Source of the DNA: Budorcas taxicolor | Taxonomy: Eukaryota; Chordata; Mammalia; Artiodactyla; Bovidae | Assembly: GCF_023091745.1 (NCBI RefSeq) | Contig: NW_026291481.1 | Span: 4,369,237-4,433,236, forward strand | DNA length: 64,000 nucleotides | Direction of reading: 5' to 3' | In this document: positions 33,653 to 46,297 of the stretch, piece after piece | Layout of the letters: each line of letters begins with the position of its first letter | Position numbering within the stretch: the first letter of the stretch is position 1 | Program-made: the position numbers and the translations under genes | The notes under the pieces: model-generated | What the model was told of the DNA's origin: nothing | The model's database searches: none | The model's input: only the letters and a program-made list of their open reading frames with translations

Positions 33653-35057
33653 GTGCAAAGGCAAGGCAGGAGTGGAGCTGAGGCCAGGAAGGCGCCAGGA
33701 GCGTCTGCCTGTCTGGCGCAGCCTGCTCCTTCCCGGGCAGGAAGCCTAGCAGCGAGGCAAGTCTGGGCAAGGCTCGCCCAGGGCAGAGCAGCCTCACGCC
33801 AGCAACTCTGCCAGATCGGGCCTCTGAGCAGAGCTGGAGCTCTGCCGTACTGGAGGCTCACTGGGCTCCGCCCAAGGAGTGAGTGCAGACGCACGCAGCT
33901 GGGCTGCCTCCTCTTCTCCCGAGGAGGCTCGCTTCCCGCATGCTGTGCACTAGGCTTCCAGGCGGGGGCGCCCCGCGCCCCCTACAGGTCTTGGCTCAGG
34001 GGCTGCTTCCCTGGAGCTGGGGCTGCCGGCGGGAGCCCAGACACGCAGGGGCAGGCCCCACCACCTGCACACGTCTCTGCTGGGGAGCAGAGCGCTAGGG
34101 ACATGACGTCTGTCAGGCACCTTCTGGGCGCCCACGGAGTCAGCCTCCGGGAGTGTGGGGCTGCAGACCACAGCCAGGGGACCTGGGAGCCGTGTGCTCT
34201 CCGTGCGGCGCTGAGTCTGGGCGGCCAAGCAACCGCTGGTGGAGCCCTGCACTTGCCCTCCCCTCCCCTCTAAGAGAGGCCTCACTGCTGGAGGGTTTGG
34301 CAGTGTGCAAGCCACCGGCTCCTAAGCCTTCCCCAAGGACGCCCGGGGCCTAGATGCAAAGGCAAGGCAGGAGTGGAGCTGAGGCCAGGAAGGCGCCAGT
34401 GGCCTCTCCCAGCATCGCACAGCCTGCTCCTTCCCGGGCAGCAAGCCTAGCAGCGAGGCAAGCCTGGGCAAGTCTCGCCCAGGGCAGAGCAGCCTCGCGC
34501 AAGGCACTTGACTAGATCCGGCCTCTGAGCAGAGCTGGAGCTCTGCCGTCCTGGAGGCACACTCGGCTCGGCCCAAGCAGGGATTGCAGCTGCACGCGGC
34601 TTGGCTCCCTCGACTCTTCCCAAGGAGGCTCGCTTCCAAGCGGACCGTGCACTTGGCTTCCAGGCAGGGACGCCCCGCGCCTCCTGCAGGTCTTGGCACA
34701 GGGGCTGCGTCCCCTGAGCGGAGGCTGTGGGCGGCAGCCCAGACACGCAGGGGCAGGCCCCAACCACCTGCACACGTCTCTGCTGGTGGGGAGAGCACTA
34801 GGGAAATGACGTCTGTCAGGCACCTTCTGGGCGCTCACGGAGTCAGCCTCCGGGTGTGTGGGGCTGCAGACCACAGCCAGGGGCCCTGGGAAGCCTGGTG
34901 CTCTCCGTGCTGTGCTGAGTCTGGGCGGCCAAGCGAGCGCTGGAGGAGCCCTGCACTTGCCATTCCCTTCCCTATGACAGAGCTCTCACGGCTGGAGGGC
35001 TTGGCAGCGTGCACCCCACCGGCCCCTAAGCCCTCCGCAAGGACGCCTGGGGACTAG
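33653..35057 (+). repeat. Dimer 24 (B + A)
   Basis: A starts at 34354. A34273 makes TAA (34271-34273), and T34296 follows. Both recur in dimer 28, 5,620 bp away. Markers T-T-GG-G. Confidence 0.95.
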
Positions 35058-36462
35058 GTGCAAAGGCAAGGCAGGAGTGGAGCTGAGGCCAGGAAGGCGC
35101 CAGGAGCGTCTGCCTGTCTGGCGCAGCCTGCTCCTTCCCGGGCAGGAAGCCTAGCAGCGAGGCAAGTCTGGGCAAGGCTCGCCCAGGGCAGAGCAGCCTC
35201 ACGCCAGCAACTCTGCCAGATCGGGCCTCTGAGCAGAGCTGGAGCTCTGCCGTACTGGAGGCTCACTGGGCTCCGCCCAAGGAGTGAGTGCAGACGCACG
35301 CAGCTGGGCTGCCTCCTCTTCTCCCGAGGAGGCTCGCTTCCCGCATGCTGTGCACTAGGCTTCCAGGCGGGGGCGCCCCGCGCCCCCTACAGGTCTTGGC
35401 TCAGGGGCTGCTTCCCTGGAGCTGGGGCTGCCGGCGGGAGCCCAGACACGCAGGGGCAGGCCCCACCACCTGCACACGTCTCTGCTGGGGAGCAGAGCGC
35501 TAGGGACATGACGTCTGTCAGGCACCTTCTGGGCGCCCACGGAGTCAGCCTCCGGGAGTGTGGGGCTGCAGACCACAGCCAGGGGACCTGGGAGCCGTGT
35601 GCTCTCCGTGCGGCGCTGAGTCTGGGCGGCCAAGCAACCGCTGGTGGAGCCCTGCACTTGCCCTCCCCTCCCCTCTACGAGAGGCCTCACTGCTGGAGGG
35701 CTTGGCAGTGTGCAAGCCACCGGCTCCTAAGCCTTCCCCAAGGACGCCCGGGGCCTAGATGCAAAGGCAAGGCAGGAGTGGAGCTGAGGCCAGGAAGGCG
35801 CCAGTGGCCTCTCCCAGCATCGCACAGCCTGCTCCTTCCCGGGCAGCAAGCCTAGCAGCGAGGCAAGCCTGGGCAAGTCTCGCCCAGGGCAGAGCAGCCT
35901 CGCGCAAGGCACTTGACTAGATCCGGCCTCTGAGCAGAGCTGGAGCTCTGCCGTCCTGGAGGCACACTCGGCTCGGCCCAAGCAGGGATTGCAGCTGCAC
36001 GCGGCTTGGCTCCCTCGACTCTTCCCAAGGAGGCTCGCTTCCAAGCGGACCGTGCACTTGGCTTCCAGGCAGGGACGCCCCGCGCCTCCTGCAGGTCTTG
36101 GCACAGGGGCTGCGTCCCCTGAGCGGAGGCTGTGGGCGGCAGCCCAGACACGCAGGGGCAGGCCCCAACCACCTGCACACGTCTCTGCTGGTGGGGAGAG
36201 CACTAGGGAAATGACGTCTGTCAGGCACCTTCTGGGCGCTCACGGAGTCAGCCTCTGGGTGTGTGGGGCTGCAGACCACAGCCAGGGGCCCTGGGAAGCC
36301 TGGTGCTCTCCGTGCTGTGCTGAGTCTGGGCGGCCAAGCGACCGCTGCAGGAGCCCTGCACTTGCCATTCCCTTCCCTATGACAGAGCTCTCACGGCTGG
36401 AGGGCTTGGCAGCGTGCACCCCACCGGCCCCTAAGCCCTCCGCAAGGACGCCTGGGGACTAG
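35058..36462 (+). repeat. Dimer 25 (B + A)
   Basis: A starts at 35759. T36256 is private. Markers T-T-CC-G. Confidence 0.95.
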
Positions 36463-37867
36463 GTGCAAAGGCAAGGCAGGAGTGGAGCTGAGGCCAGGAA
36501 GGCGCCAGGAGCGTCTGCCTGTCTGGCGCAGCCTGCTCCTTCCCGGGCAGGAAGCCTAGCAGCGAGGCAAGTCTGGGCAAGGCTCGCCCAGGGCAGAGCA
36601 GCCTCACGCCAGCAACTCTGCCAGATCGGGCCTCTGAGCAGAGCTGGAGCTCTGCCGTACTGGAGGCTCACTGGGCTCCGCCCAAGGAGTGAGTGCAGAC
36701 GCACGCAGCTGGGCTGCCTCCTCTTCTCCCGAGGAGGCTCGCTTCCCGCATGCTGTGCACTAGGCTTCCAGGCGGGGGCGCCCCGCGCCCCCTACAGGTC
36801 TTGGCTCAGGGGCTGCTTCCCTGGAGCTGGGGCTGCCGGCGGGAGCCCAGACACGCAGGGGCAGGCCCCACCACCTGCACACGTCTCTGCTGGGGAGCAG
36901 AGCGCTAGGGACATGACGTCTGTCAGGCACCTTCTGGGCGCCCACGGAGTCAGCCTCCGGGAGTGTGGGGCTGCAGACCACAGCCAGGGGACCTGGGAGC
37001 CGTGTGCTCTCCGTGCGGCGCTGAGTCTGGGCGGCCAAGCAACCGCTGGTGGAGCCCTGCACTTGCCCTCCCCTCCCCTCTACGAGAGGCCTCACTGCTG
37101 GAGGGCTTGGCAGTGTGCAAGCCACCGGCTCCTAAGCCTTCCCCAAGGACGCCCGGGGCCTAGATGCAAAGGCAAGGCAGGAGTGGAGCTGAGGCCAGGA
37201 AGGCGCCAGTGGCCTCTCCCAGCATCGCACAGCCTGCTCCTTCCCGGGCAGCAAGCCTAGCAGCGAGGCAAGCCTGCGCAAGTCTCGCCCAGGGCAGAGC
37301 AGCCTCGCGCAAGGCACTTGACTAGATCCGGCCTCTGAGCAGAGCTGGAGCTCTGCCGTCCTGGAGGCACACTCGGCTCGGCCCAAGCAGGGATTGCAGC
37401 TGCACGCGGCTTGGCTCCCTCGACTCTTCCCAAGGAGGCTCGCTTCCAAGCGGACCGTGCACTTGGCTTCCAGGCAGGGACGCCCCGCGCCTCCTGCAGG
37501 TCTTGGCACAGGGGCTGCGTCCCCTGAGCGGAGGCTGTGGGCGGCAGCCCAGACACGCAGGGGCAGGCCCCAACCACCTGCACACGTCTCTGCTGGTGGG
37601 GAGAGCACTAGGGAAATGACGTCTGTCAGGCACCTTCTGGGCGCTCACGGAGTCAGCCTCCGGGTGTGTGGGGCTGCAGACCACAGCCAGGGGCCCTGGG
37701 AAGCCTGGTGCTCTCCGTGCTGTGCTGAGTCTGGGCGGCCAAGCGAGCGCTGGAGGAGCCCTGCACTTGCCATTCCCTTCCCTATGACAGAGCTCTCACG
37801 GCTGGAGGGCTTGGCAGCGTGCACCCCACCGGCCCCTAAGCCCTCCGCAAGGACGCCTGGGGACTAG
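36463..37867 (+). repeat. Dimer 26 (B + A)
   Basis: A starts at 37164. C37277 in A (CCTGCGCAAG). Markers T-T-GG-G. Confidence 0.95.
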
Positions 37868-39272
37868 GTGCAAAGGCAAGGCAGGAGTGGAGCTGAGGCC
37901 AGGAAGGCGCCAGGAGCGTCTGCCTGTCTGGCGCAGCCTGCTCCTTCCCGGGCAGGAAGCCTAGCAGCGAGGCAAGTCTGGGCAAGGCTCGCCCAGGGCA
38001 GAGCAGCCTCACGCCAGCAACTCTGCCAGATCGGGCCTCTGAGCAGAGCTGGAGCTCTGCCGTACTGGAGGCTCACTGGGCTCCGCCCAAGGAGTGAGTG
38101 CAGACGCACGCAGCTGGGCTGCCTCCTCTTCTCCCGAGGAGGCTCGCTTCCCGCATGCTGTGCACTAGGCTTCCAGGCGGGGGCGCCCCGCGCCCCCTAC
38201 AGGTCTTGGCTCAGGGGCTGCTTCCCTGGAGCTGGGGCTGCCGGCGGGAGCCCAGACACGCAGGGGCAGGCCCCACCACCTGCACACGTCTCTGCTGGGG
38301 AGCAGAGCGCTAGGGACATGACGTCTGTCAGGCACCTTCTGGGCGCCCACGGAGTCAGCCTCCGGGAGTGTGGGGCTGCAGACCACAGCCAGGGGACCTG
38401 GGAGCCGTGTGCTCTCCGTGCGGCGCTGAGTCTGGGCGGCCAAGCAACCGCTGGTGGAGCCCTGCACTTGCCCTCCCCTCCCCTCTACGAGAGGCCTCAC
38501 TGCTGGAGGGCTTGGCAGTGTGCAAGCCACCGGCTCCTAAGCCTTCCCCAAGGACGCCCGGGGCCTAGATGCAAAGGCAAGGCAGGAGTGGAGCTGAGGC
38601 CAGGAAGGCGCCAGTGGCCTCTCCCAGCATCGCACAGCCTGCTCCTTCCCGGGCAGCAAGCCTAGCAGCGAGGCAAGCCTGGGCAAGTCTCGCCCAGGGC
38701 AGAGCAGCCTCGCGCAAGGCACTTGACTAGATCCGGCCTCTGAGCAGAGCTGGAGCTCTGCCGTCCTGGAGGCACACTCGGCTCGGCCCAAGCAGGGATT
38801 GCAGCTGCACGCGGCTTGGCTCCCTCGACTCTTCCCAAGGAGGCTCGCTTCCAAGCGGACCGTGCACTTGGCTTCCAGGCAGGGACGCCCCGCGCCTCCT
38901 GCAGGTCTTGGCACAGGGGCTGCGTCCCCTGAGCGGAGGCTGTGGGCGGCAGCCCAGACACGCAGGGGCAGGCCCCAACCACCTGCACACGTCTCTGCTG
39001 GTGGGGAGAGCACTAGGGAAATGACGTCTGTCAGGCACCTTCTGGGCGCTCACGGAGTCAGCCTCCGGGTGTGTGGGGCTGCAGACCACAGCCAGGGGCC
39101 CTGGGAAGCCTGGTGCTCTCCGTGCTGTGCTGAGTCTGGGCGGCCAAGCGACTGCTGCAGGAGCCCTGCACTTGCCATTCCCTTCCCTATGACAGAGCTC
39201 TCACGGCTGGAGGGCTTGGCAGCGTGCACCCCACCGGCCCCTAAGCCCTCCGCAAGGACGCCTGGGGACTAG
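37868..39272 (+). repeat. Dimer 27 (B + A)
   Basis: A starts at 38569. T39153 (CGACTGCTG) is private. Markers T-T-CC-G. Confidence 0.95.
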
Positions 39273-40677
39273 GTGCAAAGGCAAGGCAGGAGTGGAGCTG
39301 AGGCCAGGAAGGCGCCAGGAGCGTCTGCCTGTCTGGCGCAGCCTGCTCCTTCCCGGGCAGGAAGCCTAGCAGCGAGGCAAGTCTGGGCAAGGCTCGCCCA
39401 GGGCAGAGCAGCCTCACGCCAGCAACTCTGCCAGATCGGGCCTCTGAGCAGAGCTGGAGCTCTGCCGTACTGGAGGCTCACTGGGCTCCGCCCAAGGAGT
39501 GAGTGCAGACGCACGCAGCTGGGCTGCCTCCTCTTCTCCCGAGGAGGCTCGCTTCCCGCATGCTGTGCACTAGGCTTCCAGGCGGGGGCGCCCCGCGCCC
39601 CCTACAGGTCTTGGCTCAGGGGCTGCTTCCCTGGAGCTGGGGCTGCCGGCGGGAGCCCAGACACGCAGGGGCAGGCCCCACCACCTGCACACGTCTCTGC
39701 TGGGGAGCAGAGCGCTAGGGACATGACGTCTGTCAGGCACCTTCTGGGCGCCCACGGAGTCAGCCTCCGGGAGTGTGGGGCTGCAGACCACAGCCAGGGG
39801 ACCTGGGAGCCGTGTGCTCTCCGTGCGGCGCTGAGTCTGGGCGGCCAAGCAACCGCTGGTGGAGCCCTGCACTTGCCCTCCCCTCCCCTCTAAGAGAGGC
39901 CTCACTGCTGGAGGGTTTGGCAGTGTGCAAGCCACCGGCTCCTAAGCCTTCCCCAAGGACGCCCGGGGCCTAGATGCAAAGGCAAGGCAGGAGTGGAGCT
40001 GAGGCCAGGAAGGCGCCAGTGGCCTCTCCCAGCATCGCACAGCCTGCTCCTTCCCGGGCAGCAAGCCTAGCAGCGAGGCAAGCCTGCGCAAGTCTCGCCC
40101 AGGGCAGAGCAGCCTCGCGCAAGGCACTTGACTAGATCCGGCCTCTGAGCAGAGCTGGAGCTCTGCCGTCCTGGAGGCACACTCGGCTCGGCCCAAGCAG
40201 GGATTGCAGCTGCACGCGGCTTGGCTCCCTCGACTCTTCCCAAGGAGGCTCGCTTCCAAGCGGACCGTGCACTTGGCTTCCAGGCAGGGACGCCCCGCGC
40301 CTCCTGCAGGTCTTGGCACAGGGGCTGCGTCCCCTGAGCGGAGGCTGTGGGCGGCAGCCCAGACACGCAGGGGCAGGCCCCAACCACCTGCACACGTCTC
40401 TGCTGGTGGGGAGAGCACTAGGGAAATGACGTCTGTCAGGCACCTTCTGGGCGCTCACGGAGTCAGCCTCCGGGTGTGTGGGGCTGCAGACCACAGCCAG
40501 GGGCCCTGGGAAGCCTGGTGCTCTCCGTGCTGTGCTGAGTCTGGGCGGCCAAGCGACCGCTGGAGGAGCCCTGCACTTGCCATTCCCTTCCCTATGACAG
40601 AGCTCTCACGGCTGGAGGGCTTGGCAGCGTGCACCCCACCGGCCCCTAAGCCCTCCGCAAGGACGCCTGGGGACTAG
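39273..40677 (+). repeat. Dimer 28 (B + A)
   Basis: A starts at 39974. A39893 (TAA stop) and T39916 match dimer 24. C40087 in A. Markers T-T-CG-G. Confidence 0.95.
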
Positions 40678-42082
40678 GTGCAAAGGCAAGGCAGGAGTGG
40701 AGCTGAGGCCAGGAAGGCGCCAGGAGCGTCTGCCTGTCTGGCGCAGCCTGCTCCTTCCCGGGCAGGAAGCCTAGCAGCGAGGCAAGTCTGGGCAAGGCTC
40801 GCCCAGGGCAGAGCAGCCTCACGCCAGCAACTCTGCCAGATCGGGCCTCTGAGCAGAGCTGGAGCTCTGCCGTACTGGAGGCTCACTGGGCTCCGCCCAA
40901 GGAGTGAGTGCAGACGCACGCAGCTGGGCTGCCTCCTCTTCTCCCGAGGAGGCTCGCTTCCCGCATGCTGTGCACTAGGCTTCCAGGCGGGGGCGCCCCG
41001 CGCCCCCTACAGGTCTTGGCTCAGGGGCTGCTTCCCTGGAGCTGGGGCTGCCGGCGGGAGCCCAGACACGCAGGGGCAGGCCCCACCACCTGCACACGTC
41101 TCTGCTGGGGAGCAGAGCGCTAGGGACATGACGTCTGTCAGGCACCTTCTGGGCGCCCACGGAGTCAGCCTCCGGGAGTGTGGGGCTGCAGACCACAGCC
41201 AGGGGACCTGGGAGCCGTGTGCTCTCCGTGCGGCGCTGAGTCTGGGCGGCCAAGCAACCGCTGGTGGAGCCCTGCACTTGCCCTCCCCTCCCCTCTACGA
41301 GAGGCCTCACTGCTGGAGGGCTTGGCAGTGTGCAAGCCACCGGCTCCTAAGCCTTCCCCAAGGACGCCCGGGGCCTAGATGCAAAGGCAAGGCAGGAGTG
41401 GAGCTGAGGCCAGGAAGGCGCCAGTGGCCTCTCCCAGCATCGCACAGCCTGCTCCTTCCCGGGCAGCAAGCCTAGCAGCGAGGCAAGCCTGGGCAAGTCT
41501 CGCCCAGGGCAGAGCAGCCTCGCGCAAGGCACTTGACTAGATCCGGCCTCTGAGCAGAGCTGGAGCTCTGCCGTCCTGGAGGCACACTCGGCTCGGCCCA
41601 AGCAGGGATTGCAGCTGCACGCGGCTTGGCTCCCTCGACTCTTCCCAAGGAGGCTCGCTTCCAAGCGGACCGTGCACTTGGCTTCCAGGCAGGGACGCCC
41701 CGCGCCTCCTGCAGGTCTTGGCACAGGGGCTGCGTCCCCTGAGCGGAGGCTGTGGGCGGCAGCCCAGACACGCAGGGGCAGGCCCCAACCACCTGCACAC
41801 GTCTCTGCTGGTGGGGAGAGCACTAGGGAAATGACGTCTGTCAGGCACCTTCTGGGCGCTCACGGAGTCAGCCTCCGGGTGTGTGGGGCTGCAGACCACA
41901 GCCAGGGGCCCTGGGAAGCCTGGTGCTCTCCGTGCTGTGCTGAGTCTGGGCGGCCAAGCGAGCGCTGGAGGAGCCCTGCACTTGCCATTCCCTTCCCTAT
42001 GACAGAGCTCTCACGGCTGGAGGGCTTGGCAGCGTGCACCCCACCGGCCCCTAAGCCCTCCGCAAGGACGCCTGGGGACTAG
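40678..42082 (+). repeat. Dimer 29 (B + A)
   Basis: A starts at 41379. Markers T-T-GG-G. From 41849 it is the left end of the 5,620-bp duplication. Confidence 0.95.
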
Positions 42083-43487
42083 GTGCAAAGGCAAGGCAGG
42101 AGTGGAGCTGAGGCCAGGAAGGCGCCAGGAGCGTCTGCCTGTCTGGCGCAGCCTGCTCCTTCCCGGGCAGGAAGCCTAGCAGCGAGGCAAGTCTGGGCAA
42201 GGCTCGCCCAGGGCAGAGCAGCCTCACGCCAGCAACTCTGCCAGATCGGGCCTCTGAGCAGAGCTGGAGCTCTGCCGTACTGGAGGCTCACTGGGCTCCG
42301 CCCAAGGAGTGAGTGCAGACGCACGCAGCTGGGCTGCCTCCTCTTCTCCCGAGGAGGCTCGCTTCCCGCATGCTGTGCACTAGGCTTCCAGGCGGGGGCG
42401 CCCCGCGCCCCCTACAGGTCTTGGCTCAGGGGCTGCTTCCCTGGAGCTGGGGCTGCCGGCGGGAGCCCAGACACGCAGGGGCAGGCCCCACCACCTGCAC
42501 ACGTCTCTGCTGGGGAGCAGAGCGCTAGGGACATGACGTCTGTCAGGCACCTTCTGGGCGCCCACGGAGTCAGCCTCCGGGAGTGTGGGGCTGCAGACCA
42601 CAGCCAGGGGACCTGGGAGCCGTGTGCTCTGCGTGCGGCGCTGAGTCTGGGCGGCCAAGCAACCGCTGGTGGAGCCCTGCACTTGCCCTCCCCTCCCCTC
42701 TACGAGAGGCCTCACTGCTGGAGGGCTTGGCAGTGTGCAAGCCACCGGCTCCTAAGCCTTCCCCAAGGACGCCCGGGGCCTAGATGCAAAGGCAAGGCAG
42801 GAGTGGAGCTGAGGCCAGGAAGGCGCCAGTGGCCTCTCCCAGCATCGCACAGTCTGCTCCTTCCCGGGCAGCAAGCCTAGCAGCGAGGCAAGCCTGGGCA
42901 AGTCTCGCCCAGGGCAGAGCAGCCTCGCGCAAGGCACTTGACTAGATCCGGCCTCTGAGCTGAGCTGGAGCTCTGCCGTCCTGGAGGCACACTCGGCTCG
43001 GCCCAAGCAGGGATTGCAGCTGCACGCGGCTTGGCTCCCTCGACTCTTCCCAAGGAGGCTCGCTTCCAAGCGGACCGTGCACTTGGCTTCCAGGCAGGGA
43101 CGCCCCGCGCCTCCTGCAGGTCTTGGCACAGGGGCTGCGTCCCCTGAGCGGAGGCTGTGGGCGGCAGCCCAGACACGCAGGGGCAGGCCCCAACCACCTG
43201 CACACGTCTCTGCTGGTGGGGAGAGCACTAGGGAAATGACGTCTGTCAGGCACCTTCTGGGCGCTCACGGAGTCAGCCTCCGGGTGTGTGGGGCTGCAGA
43301 CCACAGCCAGGGGCCCTGGGAAGCCTGGTGCTCTCCGTGCTGTGCTGAGTCTGGGCGGCCAAGCGACCGCTGCAGGAGCCCTGCACTTGCCATTCCCTTC
43401 CCTATGACAGAGCTCTCACGGCTGGAGGGCTTGGCAGCGTGCACCCCACCGGCCCCTAAGCCCTCCGCAAGGACGCCTGGGGACTAG
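42083..43487 (+). repeat. Dimer 30 (B + A)
   Basis: A starts at 42784. G42631 in B; T42853 and T42961 in A, all repeated in dimer 34. T42961 breaks one arm of the 18-bp dyad. Markers T-T-CC-G. Confidence 0.95.
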
Positions 43488-44892
43488 GTGCAAAGGCAAG
43501 GCAGGAGTGGAGCTGAGGCCAGGAAGGCGCCAGGAGCGTCTGCCTGTCTGGCGCAGCCTGCTCCTTCCCGGGCAGGAAGCCTAGCAGCGAGGCAAGTCTG
43601 GGCAAGGCTCGCCCAGGGCAGAGCAGCCTCACGCCAGCAACTCTGCCAGATCGGGCCTCTGAGCAGAGCTGGAGCTCTGCCGTACTGGAGGCTCACTGGG
43701 CTCCGCCCAAGGAGTGAGTGCAGAGGCACGCAGATGCGCTGCCTCCTCTTCTCCCGAGGAGGCTCGCTTCCCGCATGCTGTGCACTAGGCTTCCAGGCGG
43801 GGGCGCCCCGCGCCCCCTACAGGTCTTGGCTCAGGGGCTGCTTCCCTGGAGCTGGGGCTGCCGGCGGGAGCCCAGACACGCAGGGGCAGGCCCTACCACC
43901 TGCACACGTCTCTGCTGGGGAGCAGAGCGCTAGGGACATGACGTCTGTCAGGCACCTTCTGGGCGCCCACGGAGTCAGCCTCCGGGAGTGTGGGGCTGCA
44001 GACCACAGCCAGGGGACCTGGGAGCCGTGTGCTCTCCGTGCGGCCCTGAGTCTGGGCGGCCAAGCAACCGCTGGTGGAGCCCTGCACTTGCCCTCCCCTC
44101 CCCTCTACGAGAGGCCTCACTGCTGGAGGGCTTGGCAGTGTGCAAGCCACCGGCTCCTAAGCCTTCCCCAAGGACGCCCGGGGCCTAGATGCAAAGGCAA
44201 GGCAGGAGTGGAGCTGAGGCCAGGAAGGCGCCAGTGGCCTCTCCCAGCATCGCACAGCCTGCTCCTTCCCGGGCAGCAAGCCTAGCAGCGAGGCAAGCCT
44301 GGGCAAGTCTCGCCCAGGGCAGAGCAGCCTCGCGCAAGGCACTTGACTAGATCCGGCCTCTGAGCAGAGCTGGAGCTCTGCCGTCCTGGAGGCACACTCG
44401 GCTCGGCCCAAGCAGGGATTGCAGCTGCACGCGGCTTGGCTCCCTCGACTCTTCCCAAGGAGGCTCGCTTCCAAGCGGACCGTGCACTTGGCTTCCAGGC
44501 AGGGACGCCCCGCGCCTCCTGCAGGTCTTGGCACAGGGGCTGCGTCCCCTGAGCGGAGGCTGTGGGCGGCAGCCCAGACACGCAGGGGCAGGCCCCAACC
44601 ACCTGCACACGTCTCTGCTGGTGGGGAGAGCACTAGGGAAATGACGTCTCTCAGGCACCTTCTGGGCGCTCACGGAGTCAGCCTCCGGGTGTGTGGGGCT
44701 GCAGACCACAGCCAGGGGCCCTGGGAAGCCTGGTGCTCTCCGTGCTGTGCTGAGTCTGGGCGGCCAAGCGACCGCTGCAGGAGCCCTGCACTTGCCATTC
44801 CCTTCCCTATGACAGAGCTCTCACGGCTGGAGGGCTTGGCAGCGTGCACCCCACCGGCCCCTAAGCCCTCCACAAGGACGCCTGGGGACTAG
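43488..44892 (+). repeat. Dimer 31 (B + A)
   Basis: A starts at 44189. B has G43725, CAGATGCGCT at 43731, T43894 and C44045. A has C44650. All recur in dimer 35. Markers T-T-CC-A. Confidence 0.95.
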
Positions 44893-46297
44893 GTGCAAAG
44901 GCAAGGCAGGAGTGGAGCTGAGGCCAGGAAGGCGCCAGGAGCGTCTGCCTGTCTGGCGCAGCCTGCTCCTTCCCGGGCAGGAAGCCTAGCAGCGAGGCAA
45001 GTCTGGGCAAGGCTCGCCCAGGGCAGAGCAGCCTCACGCCAGCAACTCTGCCAGATCGGGCCTCTGAGCAGAGCTGGAGCTCTGCCGTACTGGAGGCTCA
45101 CTGGGCTCCGCCCAAGGAGTGAGTGCAGACGCACGCAGCTGGGCTGCCTCCTCTTCTCCCGAGGAGGCTCGCTTCCCGCATGCTGTGCACTAGGCTTCCA
45201 GGCGGGGGCGCCCCGCGCCCCCTACAGGTCTTGGCTCAGGGGCTGCTTCCCTGGAGCTGGGGCTGCCGGCGGGAGCCCAGACACGCAGGGGCAGGCCCCA
45301 CCACCTGCACACGTCTCTGCTGGGGAGCAGAGCGCTAGGGACATGACGTCTGTCAGGCACCTTCTGGGCGCCCACGGAGTCAGCCTCCGGGAGTGTGGGG
45401 CTGCAGACCACAGCCAGGGGACCTGGGAGCCGTGTGCTCTCCGTGCGGCGCTGAGTCTGGGCGGCCAAGCAACCGCTGGTGGAGCCCTGCACTTGCCCTC
45501 CCCTCCCCTCTATGAGAGGCCTCACTGCTGGAGGGCTTGGCAGTGTGCAAGCCACCGGCTCCTAAGCCTTCCCCAAGGACGCCCGGGGCCTAGATGCAAA
45601 GGCAAGGCAGGAGTGGAGCTGAGGCCAGGAAGGCGCCAGTGGCCTCTCCCAGCATCGCACAGCCTGCTCCTTCCCGGGCAGCAAGCCTAGCAGCGAGGCA
45701 AGCCTGGGCAAGTCTCGCCCAGGGCAGAGCAGCCTCGCGCAAGGCACTTGACTAGATCCGGCCTCTGAGCAGAGCTGGAGCTCTGCCGTCCTGGAGGCAC
45801 ACTCGGCTCGGCCCAAGCAGGGATTGCAGCTGCACGCGGCTTGGCTCCCTCGACTCTTCCCAAGGAGGCTCGCTTCCAAGCGGACCGTGCACATGGCTTC
45901 CAGGCAGGGACGCCCCGCGCCTCCTGCAGGTCTTGGCACAGGGGCTGCGTCCCCTGAGCGGAGGCTGTGGGCGGCAGCCCAGACACGCAGGGGCAGGCCC
46001 CAACCACCTGCACACGTCTCTGCTGGTGGGGAGAGCACTAGGGAAATGACGTCTGTCAGGCACCTTCTGGGCGCTCACGGAGTCAGCCTCCGGGTGTGTG
46101 GGGCTGCAGACCACAGCCAGGGGCCCTGGGAAGCCTGGTGCTCTCCGTGCTGTGCTGAGTCTGGGCGGCCAAGCGAGCGCTGCAGGAGCCCTGCACTTGC
46201 CATTCCCTTCCCTATGACAGAGCTCTCACGGCTGGAGGGCTTGGCAGCGTGCACCCCACCGGCCCCTAAGCCCTCCGCAAGGACGCCTGGGGACTAG
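44893..46297 (+). repeat. Dimer 32 (B + A)
   Basis: A starts at 45594. T45513 in B and A45893 in A (CACATGGC). Markers T-T-GC-G, seen only in dimers 32, 36 and 38. Confidence 0.95.
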